Assembly (NCBI GenBank): GCA_911728435.2
Contig: OU452216.1
Span: 3,298,342 to 3,362,341, forward strand
DNA from: Apoderus coryli
Lineage: Eukaryota > Arthropoda > Insecta > Coleoptera > Attelabidae
Length of the DNA stretch: 64,000 bases
Direction: 5' to 3'
The position numbers and the translations under genes were made by a program. Every line of letters starts with the position of its first letter. The stretch's first letter is position 1. The notes below the pieces were generated by a model. It saw nothing but the letters and a program-made list of their open reading frames with translations. It did not search any database and was not told the DNA's origin. Positions 21,480-33,012 of this stretch are shown one piece after another.

Positions 21480-23145
21480 ACAAAAGAGACAAAAATTATA
21501 TATTTTTGTTATTCATGTACCTACTTGTGGACGTATTTATTGCTTTTGGTAAAACCCATATCAATAAACGATAAGATAGATAGAAAACAGACCCTTAAAT
21601 TTTATGACTAAAACGACAGTTTAGGAACTTACTAACATGTCGGTCAGGGCTGGTGTTTTCCCTGAACAACTTAAAAATTCAGTTATTGTTCCCATATACA
21701 AAAAGGGCGATCGGAACATAGTTGAGAACTATAGGCCCATTTCATTACTGAGTGTAGTGTCAAAAGTAATAGAAAAACTCGTTGCCAATAGAATTTTTGA
21801 ATTTATAAACATGTCCAATACATTGAGTGGATGTCAGCATGGTTTTAGACAGGGTCGATCAACGGAGTCATGCACGTACGAGTTCGTTCAAAAAGTGCAT
21901 GATTTAACCGATGCGGGCTACTTTGTTGTAGCACTGTTGTTCGATCTCTCCAACGCTTTTGATGTAGTTGACACGGCTTTCTTATGTCGGAAAATGGAAA
22001 GTCTGGGATTACGTGGGCCCATTAATGCCTGGATAAGGTCATATATGACTGACAGAAGGATTGCGGTAAAGGTTGACACTGTGCTGTCGGATCTCTGGGA
22101 CATTGATATGGGAACACCACAGGGGAGTATACTCGGACCCCTTCTATTTTTAATATATATCAATGATCTGCCAGAGAATATTAAACATGCTTCTTTGTAT
22201 ATGTATGCTGATGACACGACGATGTTAATTTACGATAAGGACCCTGATGTGTTACTCACCAAAATTAACAAAACGTTGGATGAATTTCAGGCTTGGTGTC
22301 AACAATCGCTTAATAATAAACTATGGCAAGACGGTGGCTCTGCGCTTCAATAGATATAAATCGGTAAATTTTAACATAACTTTTAATAACGCAGCTTTGC
22401 CATGGTCGGAATCAGCGAAATTGTTGGGAGTGTATGTTGACGAGAGATTGAGTTGGACCACGGACAATGACAATCTATGTGGTCGCCTGTGTAAGGGTTT
22501 GTATGTGTTGCATTCACTGAGTAGTCACATGGACAGAAAATCATTGCTTGTTGTCTATTTTGCCCTAATCTACTCTATCATAGCTTATAACATCGTGGCA
22601 TGGGGTGGATGCGCGGAAGCACAGAGAGTCTTTATTTTGCAAAAAAGAGCTATAAGATGTGTCTTTGGAATACCTTATAGAGGAACATGTAGGGATGCTT
22701 TTAAAGACAACAAAATTCTCACTGTGCCGTGCATCTACCTGTATAAGATTCTGCGCTCGACGTTCAGGAACAAAGCCCAAATCCCAACTTCTGGGAACAA
22801 TCACGGCTATTTTACTAGAAGGAGAGATCACTTATACTTACCTCGACCTCAGCATGAATATTATAAAAAATCTCCTTTGTATGCTGGAGGGAAATTTTTC
22901 AACATGCTTCCCTCTGATGTGAGGGGCTGCCAATCGGAAGGCGTATTTAAGAGAGCGATAAAGCAGTACCTTACGGAGGGTGCATTTTACAGCCTGCATG
23001 AGTTTTCCGGCTCAATAGCCTAATGTGTATTTTCTGTTGTATTATTGTAACATGTAAGAGTTTTGGTTGACTTGTCTATGTACAAATAGCATACTGTACG
23101 ACTAAAGACCAATAAAGATTTATTTATTTATTTATTTGTTAATAA
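21480..23145 (+). pseudogene. Non-LTR retrotransposon (CR1/L2 group), 5'-truncated, one frameshift
   Basis: Plus strand. 21637-22330 encodes PVIVPIYKKGDR-type, NYRPISLLSVVSKVIEKLV, HGFRQGRSTESC, ALLFDLSNAFDVVD, GTPQGSILGPLLFLIYINDL and MYADDTTML. The frame slips near 22310 and continues 22330-23023 with AKLLGVYVDERLSW, YALIYSIIAYN-like and FILQKRAIRCVFGIPYRGTC, to YSLHEFSGSIA. The 3' end is an AATAAAGATTTATTTATTTA tail at about 23111-23140. Apart from the slip the RT is well kept. Close relatives: 55700-56340 and 61789-62460. Confidence 0.9.
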
Positions 23146-23245
23146 TCTACTTAAAATAATGTTCACAAAAATATTATATTTCCCAAACTAATAGAAAATA
23201 TCTATAAAATCACCCAACTAGTATACATAATACCAGTGGCGTGGT
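23146..23245 (-). repeat. Dispersed repeat X, copy 3, outer part (inverted, empty site of foldback B)
   Basis: Reverse complement of 17818-17905: GACACCACGCCACTGG, TATGTATACTAGTTGGGTGA and ATTTTCTATTAGTTTGG, then AAATATAATATTTTTGT once only, followed directly by sequence, with no PLE. Confidence 0.8.
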
Positions 23246-23289
23246 GTCTTATTACAATTTATGTAATAAAATCACGTTTCGATCTGATA

Positions 23290-24028
23290 TTCAAGGTGCA
23301 ATCGAAATAAGCTCTATTTGAACATCTCTAAATGTAACGTTGTTAGCTTTCACAGAGTGAAAACCCCAGTAATTTGGAATTACACTATTGGAGCTGTACC
23401 CATTGAAAGACTTTCGCAGATTCGAGACTTGGGTGTATTGTTTGATGAAGCTTTAACCTTTGTTCCCCAATATGATCACTTGGCCGCATCTGCATCCCGT
23501 ATGTTGGGGTTTGTGATCAGAAACACTAAAAAGTTTAGAAATATTTCAACCATGAAATTATTATTCTTCTTCTTCTTCTCTATTTTTATTGGCCTCTACA
23601 ACTAGGTAATTTAGCCATTTCTTTAGTTATATATTGAAATTATTATATTTTTCATTTGTGCGGGCTAGACTTGAGTATTGTTCGATCGTGTGGAATCCCT
23701 TGTATCAGTGTCATGCACGTGCATTAGAGTATGTGCAGAGGCGATTCGCGAAGTATTTATATTTTAGGGGGTTTGGAGTATATTCAGCGAGGGGTGCAAA
23801 TCACGATGGCCTGCTTTCAACATTTCACATTACATCTTTGTGGATGCGGCGAATGGTCTCTTCCGTCAGGTTTTTGTATAATTTATTGCATAATAAAATC
23901 GATTTAAATTTATTTCAAAGAAATTATGTTTTTAATCCCAGAGATGTTTTACTCGACCTCATTCTGAGCACGAGGGCGAATCTTTTAGTTCATCGCTCTT
24001 ATACTTCTTTATTACCAGAGGACGATCA
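23290..24028 (+). pseudogene. Non-LTR retrotransposon C-terminal fragment
   Basis: Plus strand: NISKCNVVSFHRVKTPV, RDLGVLFDEALTF, ASASRMLGFVIRNTKKF, then a roughly 80-bp insertion of a TTC-rich stretch flanked by TGAAATTATTA (about 23553-23633), then FVRARLEYCSIVWNPLY, YVQRRFAKYLYF and C-terminal residues to about 24025. Truncated upstream of LNISKC and cut off by the next element. Confidence 0.82.
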
Positions 24029-24029
24029 T

Positions 24030-24569
24030 CACCCCACTCTTTGGCCTACAAATTGCATATTCATTTTACTCTGGAGGACCGTGTGGAACTGTATGCCGAT
24101 TTGCAGAAATATCTTAACATTGATTCGCTTACCGATCGACGTCTGAAACACGATTTAGTCTTGCTGTATGATATTATCAACAGCAACGTGAGATGTCCTG
24201 ATCTGTTGAGTGCCATAGGAATTCACATTCCGTTTCAGTCCACCCGCACAAGACGTTTATTTTATCAACCGTTCACCAGAACAAATTACGGCTATAACTC
24301 GTTTTTCGCCCCTTCGGTGAGAATGGCGAATGATAAACAGGATTCCCTCGATTTTTTCAACATCAGAAGTGCTTTCTTGAGGTCGGTAAAACACCTCTTT
24401 TAGTTCTTTAAATCTTAAATTGTAAACTTATCATTTGTAAACATTTATATATATTTTATTCTGTATTTCTTTTCTTTTTTTTTTTTTTTCAAGATTTTTA
24501 AGTCGATACGTTTGTGTGCTTTTATGTATTATTGTTATTTTTAAAATTTAATGGCTGTATGCCCGTAAA
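24030..24569 (+). pseudogene. Second non-LTR C-terminal fragment joined head-to-tail
   Basis: Plus strand, frame 24041-24403: LYADLQKYLNIDSLTDRRLK, HDLVLLYDIINSNVRCPDLL, RTRRLFYQPFTRTNYGYNSF, ending FLRSVKHLF and TAG. It repeats the domain already present just upstream, so it is a different element. The 3' UTR ends near GGCTGTATGCCCGTAAATAAATAGA (about 24552-24576), a common non-LTR 3' end. Confidence 0.8.
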
Positions 24570-25743
24570 TAAATAGATTGTGCGTTTCTTCTTGGCTGTC
24601 TTCGGTTTCGTATTCCTAGAACTGAGTCGAGGTCTGATAACACCTTTTACCTCAGCATGGCTAGATCCAATGTTTTGCTGCAGAGCCCTGTATATTTTAT
24701 CTGCTCCGTTTTTAATGATTATTGTGCGGGGTCGGATATTGGTGTGGATTCTCTGTCTGGTATTTTGAGCCACATGAATGTTGAATTTTTTTAGTTGATT
24801 CTTTTTGTTTAAAACGTTGTACTAATTATAATTATTTACTAATAAGATTTAGCATGTTTAACTGATTTGTATAATGTGAATTTGTCGTTTTTGTTTTTTA
24901 TTTAAGTTTCAAATTGTAATTTTATTCTAGAAATGAATTTGAATTTTCTGTAAGTGGGTCTTGTTGAAAATAAAGAGCTTTATTATTATTATTATTATAT
25001 TCGTAACTCGATTGTTGAATCCACATTAACCCTTTAACTATTATACTTTATTGATCGTGAAATGTTTTTGTTTGTTTATTTTTTTTTCTTTTCTTATATT
25101 GCTGTATGTTATTCATATTTTGTATTATGATGATTTCTTTTTGTACAATCAAATTCTTGTATATTTTTGTATTTCACTTTTTGTAGTTCGGATTATGTTT
25201 AAAGCTCAAATCACTTGGATGTTGGGGTATTTATTTATTTATTTAATTTTATTATTGTCCTTTTAATTTAGGGTTAGATTTTAATAATAATAAATTAATA
25301 GTCGATTTTATTTTAAATCCTCTTTAGTAAAGAAAAAAATGGATAAATAATATATTATGTTGTGTTTTTTTTTTGACATTGCGTGTAGAATTTATTGGCA
25401 GAGGACAAACCTACAATAAAACCTGTTTGAGCATTTTATAACACCCAAGTATGTTGTTAATAGCGTTCACGTAACCCATATCTTCAGGCGATGAGACCGA
25501 AATAATATTCCATGTTGCATTTAAAAAGAACACGAAAAATATGCGGAAGCCATAAACAACAAGCCAAAACATTCAATCTAAAGAGATTATCTCATTATAT
25601 TTTAATTATATGGTCAATAATTTTAACGAAAACAATGCTCAAAATTATTAAGCACAACTGTATTAATATTTTCACAAGTCAGAAATTAATCGCGTTGTGA
25701 TATTATTGAGGATTATGACCTTCAAAAGAAGAGAGTATACGTA
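24570..25743. other. Decayed retrotransposon 3' ends and AT-rich sequence
   Basis: 24580-24998 ends in a TTATTATTATTATT run after AATAAAGAGC, typical of a non-LTR 3' tail on the plus strand; open stretches in it are basic or low-complexity and not recognised. 25000-25743 shows nothing beyond AT-rich runs. Confidence 0.45.
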
Positions 25744-27111
25744 CAGGGTGTCCGGAAATGACGTGTCCCACCAGGAAGGGATTCGATTGATTATGGAGAA
25801 ACTACACTGTGGAACAATCTGAAAATCGGGTGTAGTACTTAGGTCAATGGGGCCAATTCGGTTAAAATGTTTTCAAGATCTAGCACTTCCGGTTATACCG
25901 GAAACGGGTGACAACTTCCTTATTTCAAATACGACCCTATATAAATTATATTTTTTTGGATTCTCCTTGTAATTCTAAACATATTTCATGCAAACTATGT
26001 TGTACCTATCGCCAGCCGTTTTCGAAATATTTGAAATTTTATGTCAAAAATACTCTCGTACAAAATGTTAGTTTGTCAAACAGGTTAGAGATAAAAAAAT
26101 ATTTTATAAATCCCTACATGCCTGAATCAGTCATTTTTTTACGAGAAGTTTGTTAGTTTTCATCAATAATTATTTAATTTTTTTGCTTTGAGACATTATT
26201 TCAACCTCCGTTTGAACTTTCATGGATTATTCAGTACAACAACGTGTGTTTTGTGTAGAAACTTCTGCATTCCGACGTCAGTTTAATAACAACAATAAGG
26301 GTCACGCGCCAAATCGTAAAACTGTTAAGTTATGGGTTCGTCATTGCCGTGAAAATGGTTCTTTACAAAATTTGAAGAAGCCTGCACGTCGAAGAACAGT
26401 TCGTACACCAGAAAATATTGAACGAGTTAGAATTGCGTTTACGAGAAGCCCTAAAAGGTCTGCTAATCGACAAACCCTTATCCCAGGAATATCGAAGGGA
26501 ACCTTAGATCGAATTCTTCAAAGGGATTTAAAATTCCAACCCTATAAATACCAAATGGCACAGCACCTTAACAAACAAGATAAAGAAGCAAGGTTAGCAT
26601 TTTGTTAAGAATTTTTGGATTTACTTCAAGGAGCAATTCACAGTCTCCTAATGACCGACGAAGCAAATTTTTATTTGAACGGCATGGTCAATAAACAGAA
26701 TTTTAGATACTGGTCAAATGAAAATCCTCGTGAAATCTTTACACAGAACCTCCATAATCCAAAAGTTGTTGTGTGGTGTGGAGTAGGATCTTTTGGTATT
26801 ATTGGTTCATATTTTTTTGAGGATGAAAATAACCGCACTGTAACAGTAACATCAGAGCGCTACGTTAATATGCTAGACACATTTCTCATTCCAGAATTAA
26901 ATATACGAGGATTACTATCCAAGAAGATGGGGCAACAGCTCATACCGCCAGAAACTCAATAAGGGTCCTGCGAGAAACGTTTTATATTTATAAGTTAGCA
27001 TAAATCCCAAAGAGTTAGCTGTAATTTAGTAAACTAAAAAGTTTGTTTTGTTAATTAAAAAAAAATTAATTCAAATATTAAAATGGGTAGTCTATATTAT
27101 GAGGAACCCTG
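25744..27111 (+). mobile_element. Mariner-type DNA transposon, dead copy
   Basis: Starts CAGGGTGTCC after TA (25742-25743) and ends AACCCTG before TA (27112-27113). Termini of the CAGGGT type recur at 31251, 46202 and 48413. Holds a broken transposase (26222-26990). Confidence 0.75.
26222..26990 (+). pseudogene. Mariner-type transposase with nonsense and frameshift
   Basis: N-terminal helix-turn-helix region with RTVRTPENIERVR (about residue 58), RILQRDLKFQPYKYQMAQHL (about 100), an in-frame TAA at 26606-26608, then catalytic MTDEANFYLNG, NKQNFRYWSNENP and VVWCGVGSFGIIGSYFFED. A frameshift near 26910 moves the second catalytic block (IQEDGATAHTARNS) to another frame, and the protein ends shortly after RVLRETF, so the third catalytic aspartate is missing. 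Confidence 0.88.
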
Positions 27112-27113
27112 TA

Positions 27114-27947
27114 TAAGTTGTAAAAGTCGTGCTTCAAAAACCTGACCGCCCTGTATATTCAAACATTTATTATTCATAATATCAGCTCTTAACTGTAACA
27201 CACCTCCATTTTTTTCTAATTTGTTATATTCAGTAGGTGGTTCCAAAATAAAATCATGATACATAAAATAATGTCAATGACATGCAAAATTTAATAATTT
27301 TTAAATGAAATAACAACAAGAAGAGAATTTATCCACTTTCTCAATCAGTTGATTATTGTGATATTGAATGCAAGACAAAATCGTTTGATTTGTGCTTATT
27401 TTATGAAAAGAATTTAAAAAGGAAAACGAATTCCCTTCAATTATCAACGTAGGTAATTATGCATACTTATAACTAGTGATTATTATTTTTTTACTATTGA
27501 AAAGACCACAGAGATAATCCTATCCCATCCCTTTCACCACATATTTACAAGAATTGACAATAGACCTACAATATACAGTGTCAGACAGAAATGCGCATCA
27601 ATCTGAGTAGCCTCTTCAAAGTTCTTGCGAACTACAAAAGGCACAGCATAATAAGTACAGCATTCCGAGTCCACGTTGGAACTTTGAACTAAATAATTTC
27701 AAACTGTGACCTATGACGCCGCCATTTTGGGTTAAAAGTCAGGTCTTGACTAAAAATAATTATAGTTTTCGGTTTCTAACCATAGTACTGTATTTTTATT
27801 TTTGTAAAAATATTTAAGTACATAATAATATCGCTGTCAATTTCAGAAATATTTGTGGTGTGTCATAGTGATTGAAAACAACAGCCTTGAGTGGTGTTAT
27901 CAGGTAAATGTTGACATGATTGTGTGATTTTTAATAAGAATAATAAT
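27114..27947. other. Unassigned sequence, possible promoter region
   Basis: No recognised element. 27580-27900 is less AT-rich and includes a YY1/Pho-like box and a possible splice donor TTATCAGGTAAATG at about 27897. This could be the 5' end of a plus-strand gene; there is no direct support. Confidence 0.35.
27718..27729 (-). promoter_or_regulatory. YY1/Pho-like motif
   Basis: GCCGCCATTTTG; its complement CAAAATGGCGGC fits the YY1/Pho consensus, often near transcription starts. A single motif match only. Confidence 0.3.
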
Positions 27948-27999
27948 TTCTCGAAACATGAATTGTCGGTATAGGACAAAAATAAACAAAAGTCTAAAC

Positions 28000-28046
28000 T
28001 TTAGCCAACGTTTCGTCTATTTTACATAAACTTCTTCAGGGCTAAA
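28000..28046 (-). ncRNA. Hammerhead ribozyme-like motif in PLE-C
   Basis: Minus strand: stem I TTAGCC/GGCTAA, core CTGAAGA (position 7 may be any base), one extra A, stem II GTTT/AGAC with one wobble, GAAAC, ACGT, T, then GGC. Stem III is the palindrome ACGT without a loop, so a single molecule cannot close it, but two could pair. Plausible but unproven. Confidence 0.6.
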
Positions 28047-28118
28047 ACAAAATATCATGACAACAAAAGCGTACAAGAGAAATTACAAAGTAATACCTTG
28101 TCTAGTCGTTCATATTAT

Positions 28119-29536
28119 CTTCTTTTCATGCCGTCTTCTCACAGAAGGTTGGCGACCACTTTTCTAAATTCTTCTCTGTCTTTTGCAACATGGAACAGTT
28201 CTACAACGCTGAGATTTGTCCACTCTCTAATGTTTCGGAGCCAGGATTTTCTCTTTCTGCCGATACCCTTCTTCCCCTCAATTCTGCCCTGCATAATATT
28301 TTGTAACAGTAGATATTTGTCATTGCGTAATATGTGTCCTATGTACGATGTTTTTCTTATCTTAATGATTGTGAGCAGTTTTCGTTTTCGGCCGATGCGT
28401 CTCAACACTTCGTCGTTGGTTATCCTATCAGTCCAAGGTATCTTCAGAATGCGCCTATAGAGCCACATCTCAAATGCTTCGAGCTTTTTAATCATTTGAG
28501 TCTTCAGCGTCCAAGTTTCCACTCCGTATATTAACACTGACCACACATAACACTCCACGAATCTCAATCTGATGCCAAGATTTAGATTTCTGTTTGTAAG
28601 CATTGTGGAATATTTCATAAATGCCTTTCGAGCCATTTCAATTCTGATCTTAATTTCCTGATCAGGGTCCATTTCAGAATTTATGACAGAGCCGAGATAT
28701 TTGTATTTTTGGACCTGCTCTATTCGGTTTCCATTTACTGTGAGAATAGGGTTAATATTTTGGTTTTTGCTTATGACCATCATTTTAGTTTTCTGCGTGT
28801 TTATAGTGAGTCCCACCTCTTCACACTCTCGACTGACTCTTTCCAACAGGGTTTGAATATCTTCTGCACTCTCCGTCATTATGGCAGTATCATCGGCGAA
28901 CCTTAGGTTGTTAACCAATGTCCCTCCAATGTTTACCCCCTCAGGTCTCTCGTAAAGTGCTTTTTGAAATACAGACTGAGAGTATAGATTGAACAGTTGT
29001 GGGGATAGAACGCAGCCTTGACGAACTCCTTTTTGAATTTCGAGTTCATCAGTCTCGATGTCCCCAACTCGAACTACTGCCGTTTGATTGTAGTAGATAT
29101 TTTTTATTAATTGTATATCACTTGGGTCCAATTTGATGCTGTTTAAGTTCTCTATGAGTTTGTCGTGTTGGACTTTATCGAAGGCCTTTTGCAAGTCAAT
29201 GAAACAGACGTACACATCTTTATTGTATTCTCTACATTTCTGTAGCAGTACTGTGATGGCAAATAAAGCTTCCCTAGTTCCTAAACCCTCTCTAAAGCCA
29301 AACTGCGTCTCATCCAGTTGTTCTTCGCATTTTCGATATATTCTCTGTTGGATTATTTTTAAGAGTACTTTCAAGGTATGACTCATCAGACTGATCAACC
29401 GATACTCATCACAGGACTTGGGGTTTTCTTTTTAGGCAAAGGAATGAAGACTGATTTAAGCCAATCTTTTGGGATTTCCCCTGTTTCGTATATTTGATTT
29501 TATAGCATACTCCACTTCTGATTTTAGAATACATTA
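28119..29536 (-). pseudogene. RTE-like non-LTR retrotransposon inserted in PLE-C
   Basis: Flanked by a perfect 12-bp duplication CGTTCATATTAT (28107-28118 and 29537-29548); the other PLE-C arm has the site once. The minus-strand frame 29398-28139 (419 residues) reads FGFREGLGTREAL, CFIDLQKAFDKVQHDKL, GVRQGCVLSPQLFNLYS, LRFADDTAIM, YKYLGSVI and, at the C-terminus, MWLYRRILKIPW and SYIGHILR. GVRQGC-LSP and this C-terminus are typical of RTE/BovB-type elements. Upstream, GEIPKDWL and a frameshift lie at 29536-29400. The frame is otherwise open and the FADD site intact. 5'-truncated. Confidence 0.92.
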
Positions 29537-29889
29537 CGTTCATATTATATAAAACAATAAAGTCATTTTCAACCTAATTGAATACACATAACAAATAACT
29601 TGATCAACACAATATACGAATAAATAAATAACTTTATCACATTTCAGTGGTAGAAAATTCTTAATGATATACATCGTCGTTGTTCTTAATTTAAATAGCA
29701 TTATAAAAAAATCACAACTAAAAAACATAAATATATCCTATCTCGGATTATACTTGTATACAGTCAGGCCAAATTTCAGTGTACATTATTTTATATTACC
29801 ATTCATTCAGAAACTCAAATGAACAGCAAGCAAGCAATCACAGTGCTTCTTCCCAACACAACTTCCCTGATTTGTTAATAATATTCAAT

Positions 29890-30360
29890 TTTAACATTTT
29901 AATTTGTGAGCAGAGCAGAGTAAATGATGCTTAGGTTCATTGTGTCAGTTCTAAAATTGACCGATTTTTCTTTAAATTTGTTGATGTGGAGCATCTCTGA
30001 TAATGCTGTCTTTTTATAATTAGTCTCGCGGTCCAAAATGCTTGTGTTATCAAAGTCGAAACAGTGATTTGTTTCGAAGTGGTGGTTTGACAGGGCTGTT
30101 TTTGTACTTGAGTCTAGCTTTTCTGGCCGGCAATCATTAGCGTCTTTGATGTAATCTATTCTTTGTCATACCAATGTAAATCTTTTCACAATCCTTACAC
30201 GGTATGGAGTATACTACTTCAGAAATAATCTGTCTAGGGTTCCTATCCTTCAAGCTTGTGAACAAATTCTGTACTTTTTTCTTTGAATACGTTACGATAT
30301 TAGAATTAGGGGTCTGTAAGCATTTGACCAATTTATTGCTAAGTCCATTTACTTGGGGGA
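29890..30360 (-). pseudogene. PLE-C GIY-YIG endonuclease domain
   Basis: Minus strand: CLQTPNSNIVTYSKKK, then VVYSIPCKDCEKIYIGMTKN (about 30220-30165), with a frameshift just after LHQRR near 30137, continuing RRIDYIKDANDCRPEKLDSS and LSNHHFETNHCFDFDNTSIL, to about 29900. VVYSIPCKDC-YIG and the downstream H and N residues are the PLE nuclease pattern. No RT remains. Confidence 0.85.
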
Positions 30361-30627
30361 TTTTCAGGTACTGAAATGTGATAAAGTTATTTATTTATTC
30401 GTATATTGTGTTGATCAAGTTATTTGTTATGTGTATTCAATTAGGTTGAAAATGACTTTTTTGTTTTATATAATATGAACGACTAGACAAGGTATTGTCA
30501 TTTCTCTTGTACGCTTCTGTTGTCATGATATTTTGTTTTAGCCCTGAAGAAGTTATTTTTGTCCTATACCGACAATTCATGTTTCGAGAAGTTATTGCTT
30601 AAGGACACAATTAACCGAAGATTGAAT

Positions 30628-30960
30628 AATAATAATAAAGACTTTATTAGTAAAAAAAAGACATTTTTACAAAAGTTGAAGCAGTGCTAAATTTAACTTA
30701 TATTTTATCTTAAACCTATCTGAAAATTGTACTGTTACTATAAACCTAACATATTGTTTGTCTAGAAATTTGTTAGTGACAAGAGACCTTCTTTCGGTTT
30801 TTAAACTCAGCTATCAAATCAAAAACGTTGTTCCCTGTTATATTATTAAATTTTTTGCTATCTTTGTTATTAATAGAGACTTCGTCAAACATTTTTCAAT
30901 TTAACTGGAATTTTCTATATTACAGCATGGGATAATTTTCCGTAATAAATATTCTTCTCT
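30628..30960 (-). pseudogene. Short 3' end of a non-LTR retrotransposon
   Basis: Plus strand shows AATAATAATAATAAAGACTT at 30628, i.e. an (ATT)n tail on the minus strand. The minus strand upstream reads NNVFDLIAEFKNRKKVSCH then a stop (about 30840-30780), a short C-terminal remnant. No other function. Confidence 0.6.
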
Positions 30961-31250
30961 ATGACTTTCAATATAAATTTAAATTGGATTAAAATTGCAA
31001 TGAATTAGTTTTCAATCATATTCATATTATGCAATATTATAACGTTTTTATGGATGTGTAGGACTAAATAAAAAGTAAAATAATTTTTTGTTTATTGCAA
31101 AGCATCAATTTTATAATGAAAAAGTCTTTAAATAATGTCGATGTAAATGTTTTAGTTTTTTAAGTAGAATTATACACCATGACAGACTTTAACCGTAGCA
31201 TTAATTTTAAAAAAGTGGTAGGCCCTCATCCTGCCTTCACAAAAAATTAC

Positions 31251-31410
31251 AGGGTGTCCCGAAATTAACTTTATTGTTTTTCAAAATATTCCCCATGAAG
31301 ATCTATACACTTTTGCATGCGTTTGAACCAGTTTCTGTTGCAAAATGCCACCGTCAAAGTAGATCAACAAAATTCTGGTACCATCTCAATAAATGATGAG
31401 TTATTCTTCA
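31251..31410 (+). mobile_element. Terminal fragment of a mariner-like element
   Basis: Begins CAGGGTGTCCCGAAATTAAC, the terminus type shared by several mariner copies here. Runs about 160 bp to the start of the next retrotransposon; no transposase remains. Confidence 0.5.
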
Positions 31411-32475
31411 ATAGAATACAAGTTGACGCTATATACACAGAGTTTTCAAAAGCTTTTGATAAAGTTCACCATCCTACTCTGTTAGTTAAACTTTGTAATT
31501 TTGGCATTCATGGCAGTCTGCTTAGGTGGCTGGAGTCGTATTTGTCGGTTCGCTCTCAGTATGTTATCCTGAATAATATAAAATCAGAAACAAAAAATAT
31601 AACTTCGGGGGTTCCACAAGGATCGCACCTTGGACCTCTACTTGTTGCAATATTCAGAAACGACATCAACAGCTGTTTCGAATTTTCTCAATTTAGCATG
31701 TATGCAGACGACCTGAAGTTCAAAATGAACATTAGCCGTATGCATGATTGTTTATTATTAAATAATGATTTGCAAAAATTGGAAAATTATTGCAATCTAA
31801 ATAATATAAGTTTAAATATAGATAAATGTTGCAAGATTACGTTTACAAGGAATGTTCATAAGATAGATTTTAATTATAACTTAAATGGCAATGTGTTGAA
31901 GTCTGTAGAATCTGTGAAGGACCTGGGTGTGATCATGGACTCCAAATTGATCTTTTCGTCGCTAAGGCTAATAGAAACTTGGGCTTCATATATCGTAGCA
32001 CAAGGGGCTTTAGAACTGAGAAATCACTAATCTGTTTATATTCTTCTATGGTAAGAAGTCACTTGGAATTTGCTTCGGTGGTCTGGAATCCAACTTATTT
32101 TAAATATGTAAATAGATTGGAAAGAGTCCAAAGTAAATTTATAAAGCATTTGAATTTTAGGTTTCATGCTGAGCGTATTCCAAACACATACGAAAATAAT
32201 TTAGCCTTATACAAAATTGATAAATTGGTCAACAGACGGCTTGTTGCTTATATTATTTTTCTAAGTAACTGTTTGCAGGGACGTGTGGATTCCTCTAGTA
32301 TCATATATCAATTTGCATTTTCGGTTTCTCGACCCTATTTCACACGAGGGAATATCTTATTTTATACACCTAGTTGCAAAATAGACAGTAATATAATAAA
32401 CAAAAATAATTGTAAATTCATAAAATGCTTTATATTTCATAATTTCTTAATAAATAGTAGCATACATGTATAATG
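31411..32475 (+). pseudogene. Non-LTR retrotransposon (Jockey/CR1 group), 5'-truncated
   Basis: Plus strand: VDAIYTEFSKAFDKVHHPTL (about 31419), SGVPQGSHLGPLLVAIF (about 31602), MYADDLKF (about 31699), VKDLGVIMDSKLIF (about 31915), then a frame change near 31960 to MGFIYRSTRGF, MVRSHLEFASVVWNPTYF and RVQSKFIKHLNFRF, ending SSIHV at 32473. The open frame's first 33 codons belong to the preceding fragment, not to the RT. Confidence 0.88.
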
Positions 32476-32608
32476 TATGTGCACAGACCTTTACATAAAT
32501 ACCTTACGATAAAGAGAAGATATGGGATGTGGTGCAAGTGGGCATTATGATCCTATATATAGCACTTATTTATGTTTTATTTATAGTATAATACAATAAT
32601 TCTTGTAG

Positions 32609-32782
32609 GTTTCCCAGTGATCAAGCCGTTAGAAGAGAGTGGTGTACTTCTCTTGGTTTAAGTTTTGAAAGGGTCACTAAAAGTTCTTATGTTTGCTCAC
32701 AACATTTCAACCAAAGAGACATTAGAATTTTTGGAACACAAACATGCATATCGCACACACCCATTCCTGTTCGCTATGTTCA
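32609..32782 (+). CDS. Exon encoding most of a THAP domain
   Basis: A 174-nt exon with a good acceptor (TTCTTGTAG before 32609) and a perfect donor (GTAAGT from 32783). It encodes FPSDQAVRREWCTSLGLSFE, then VTKSSYVCSQHFNQRDIRIF and TPIPVRYV. The FP, W and C-x2-H-F residues and the late proline are those of the second half of a THAP (C2CH) zinc-finger DNA-binding domain. The first two cysteines must be upstream; a candidate is the ATG at 32522 (MGCGASGHYD), with only one cysteine. Either a host gene or a domesticated transposon; not decided. Confidence 0.75.
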
Positions 32783-32843
32783 GTAAGTTAATATTTTTGT
32801 GCGATTAGAAATATTACAATTTATTGAAAATATTTTTAAACAG

Positions 32844-32944
32844 ATTATCCTCTGGATTAGCGTCTATACCTGAGGTTGCAAAAAATATGACTTTACAGCC
32901 TGTTCTTCAGAAACTCTGTCTGCGTCCGAAGTTGAGGATGAAAA
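32844..32944 (+). CDS. Probable second exon of the THAP gene
   Basis: The acceptor TTTTTAAACAG ends at 32843 and the codon split with exon 1 gives QLSSGLASIPEVAKNM, open to a donor-like AAAAGTATTC at 32945. An alternative acceptor at 32898 would give CSSETLSASEVEDEK in another phase, closely resembling the next exon. Which acceptor is used cannot be told from sequence. Confidence 0.4.
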
Positions 32945-33012
32945 GTATTCTTATCACATACATACTGGTCACCGCAACAATGAATTAAAATTTGTGTTGT
33001 TTTTTTTTTCAG

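Larger units (their letters stand above)
27948..30600 (-). mobile_element. PLE-C: Penelope-like element with inverted terminal repeats
   Basis: The outer ends are inverted: TTCTCGAAACATGAATTGTC at 27948 and its complement to 30600. The left arm (27948-28118 plus 29537-29650) is interrupted by an RTE-like element. The right arm (about 30365-30600) keeps the uninterrupted site but lacks about 50 bp covering the ribozyme's 3' half. Between the arms lies the C-terminal part of a PLE gene on the minus strand. Confidence 0.85.

Noticed and set aside
23100..23140. Microsatellite of separate interest (ATTT)n
   Set aside because: It is the 3' tail of the retrotransposon at 21480-23145.
24522..24773. 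Basic 83-residue minus-strand protein
   Set aside because: Lies in what appears to be retrotransposon 3' sequence, no motif, and an overlapping plus-strand frame of equal length.
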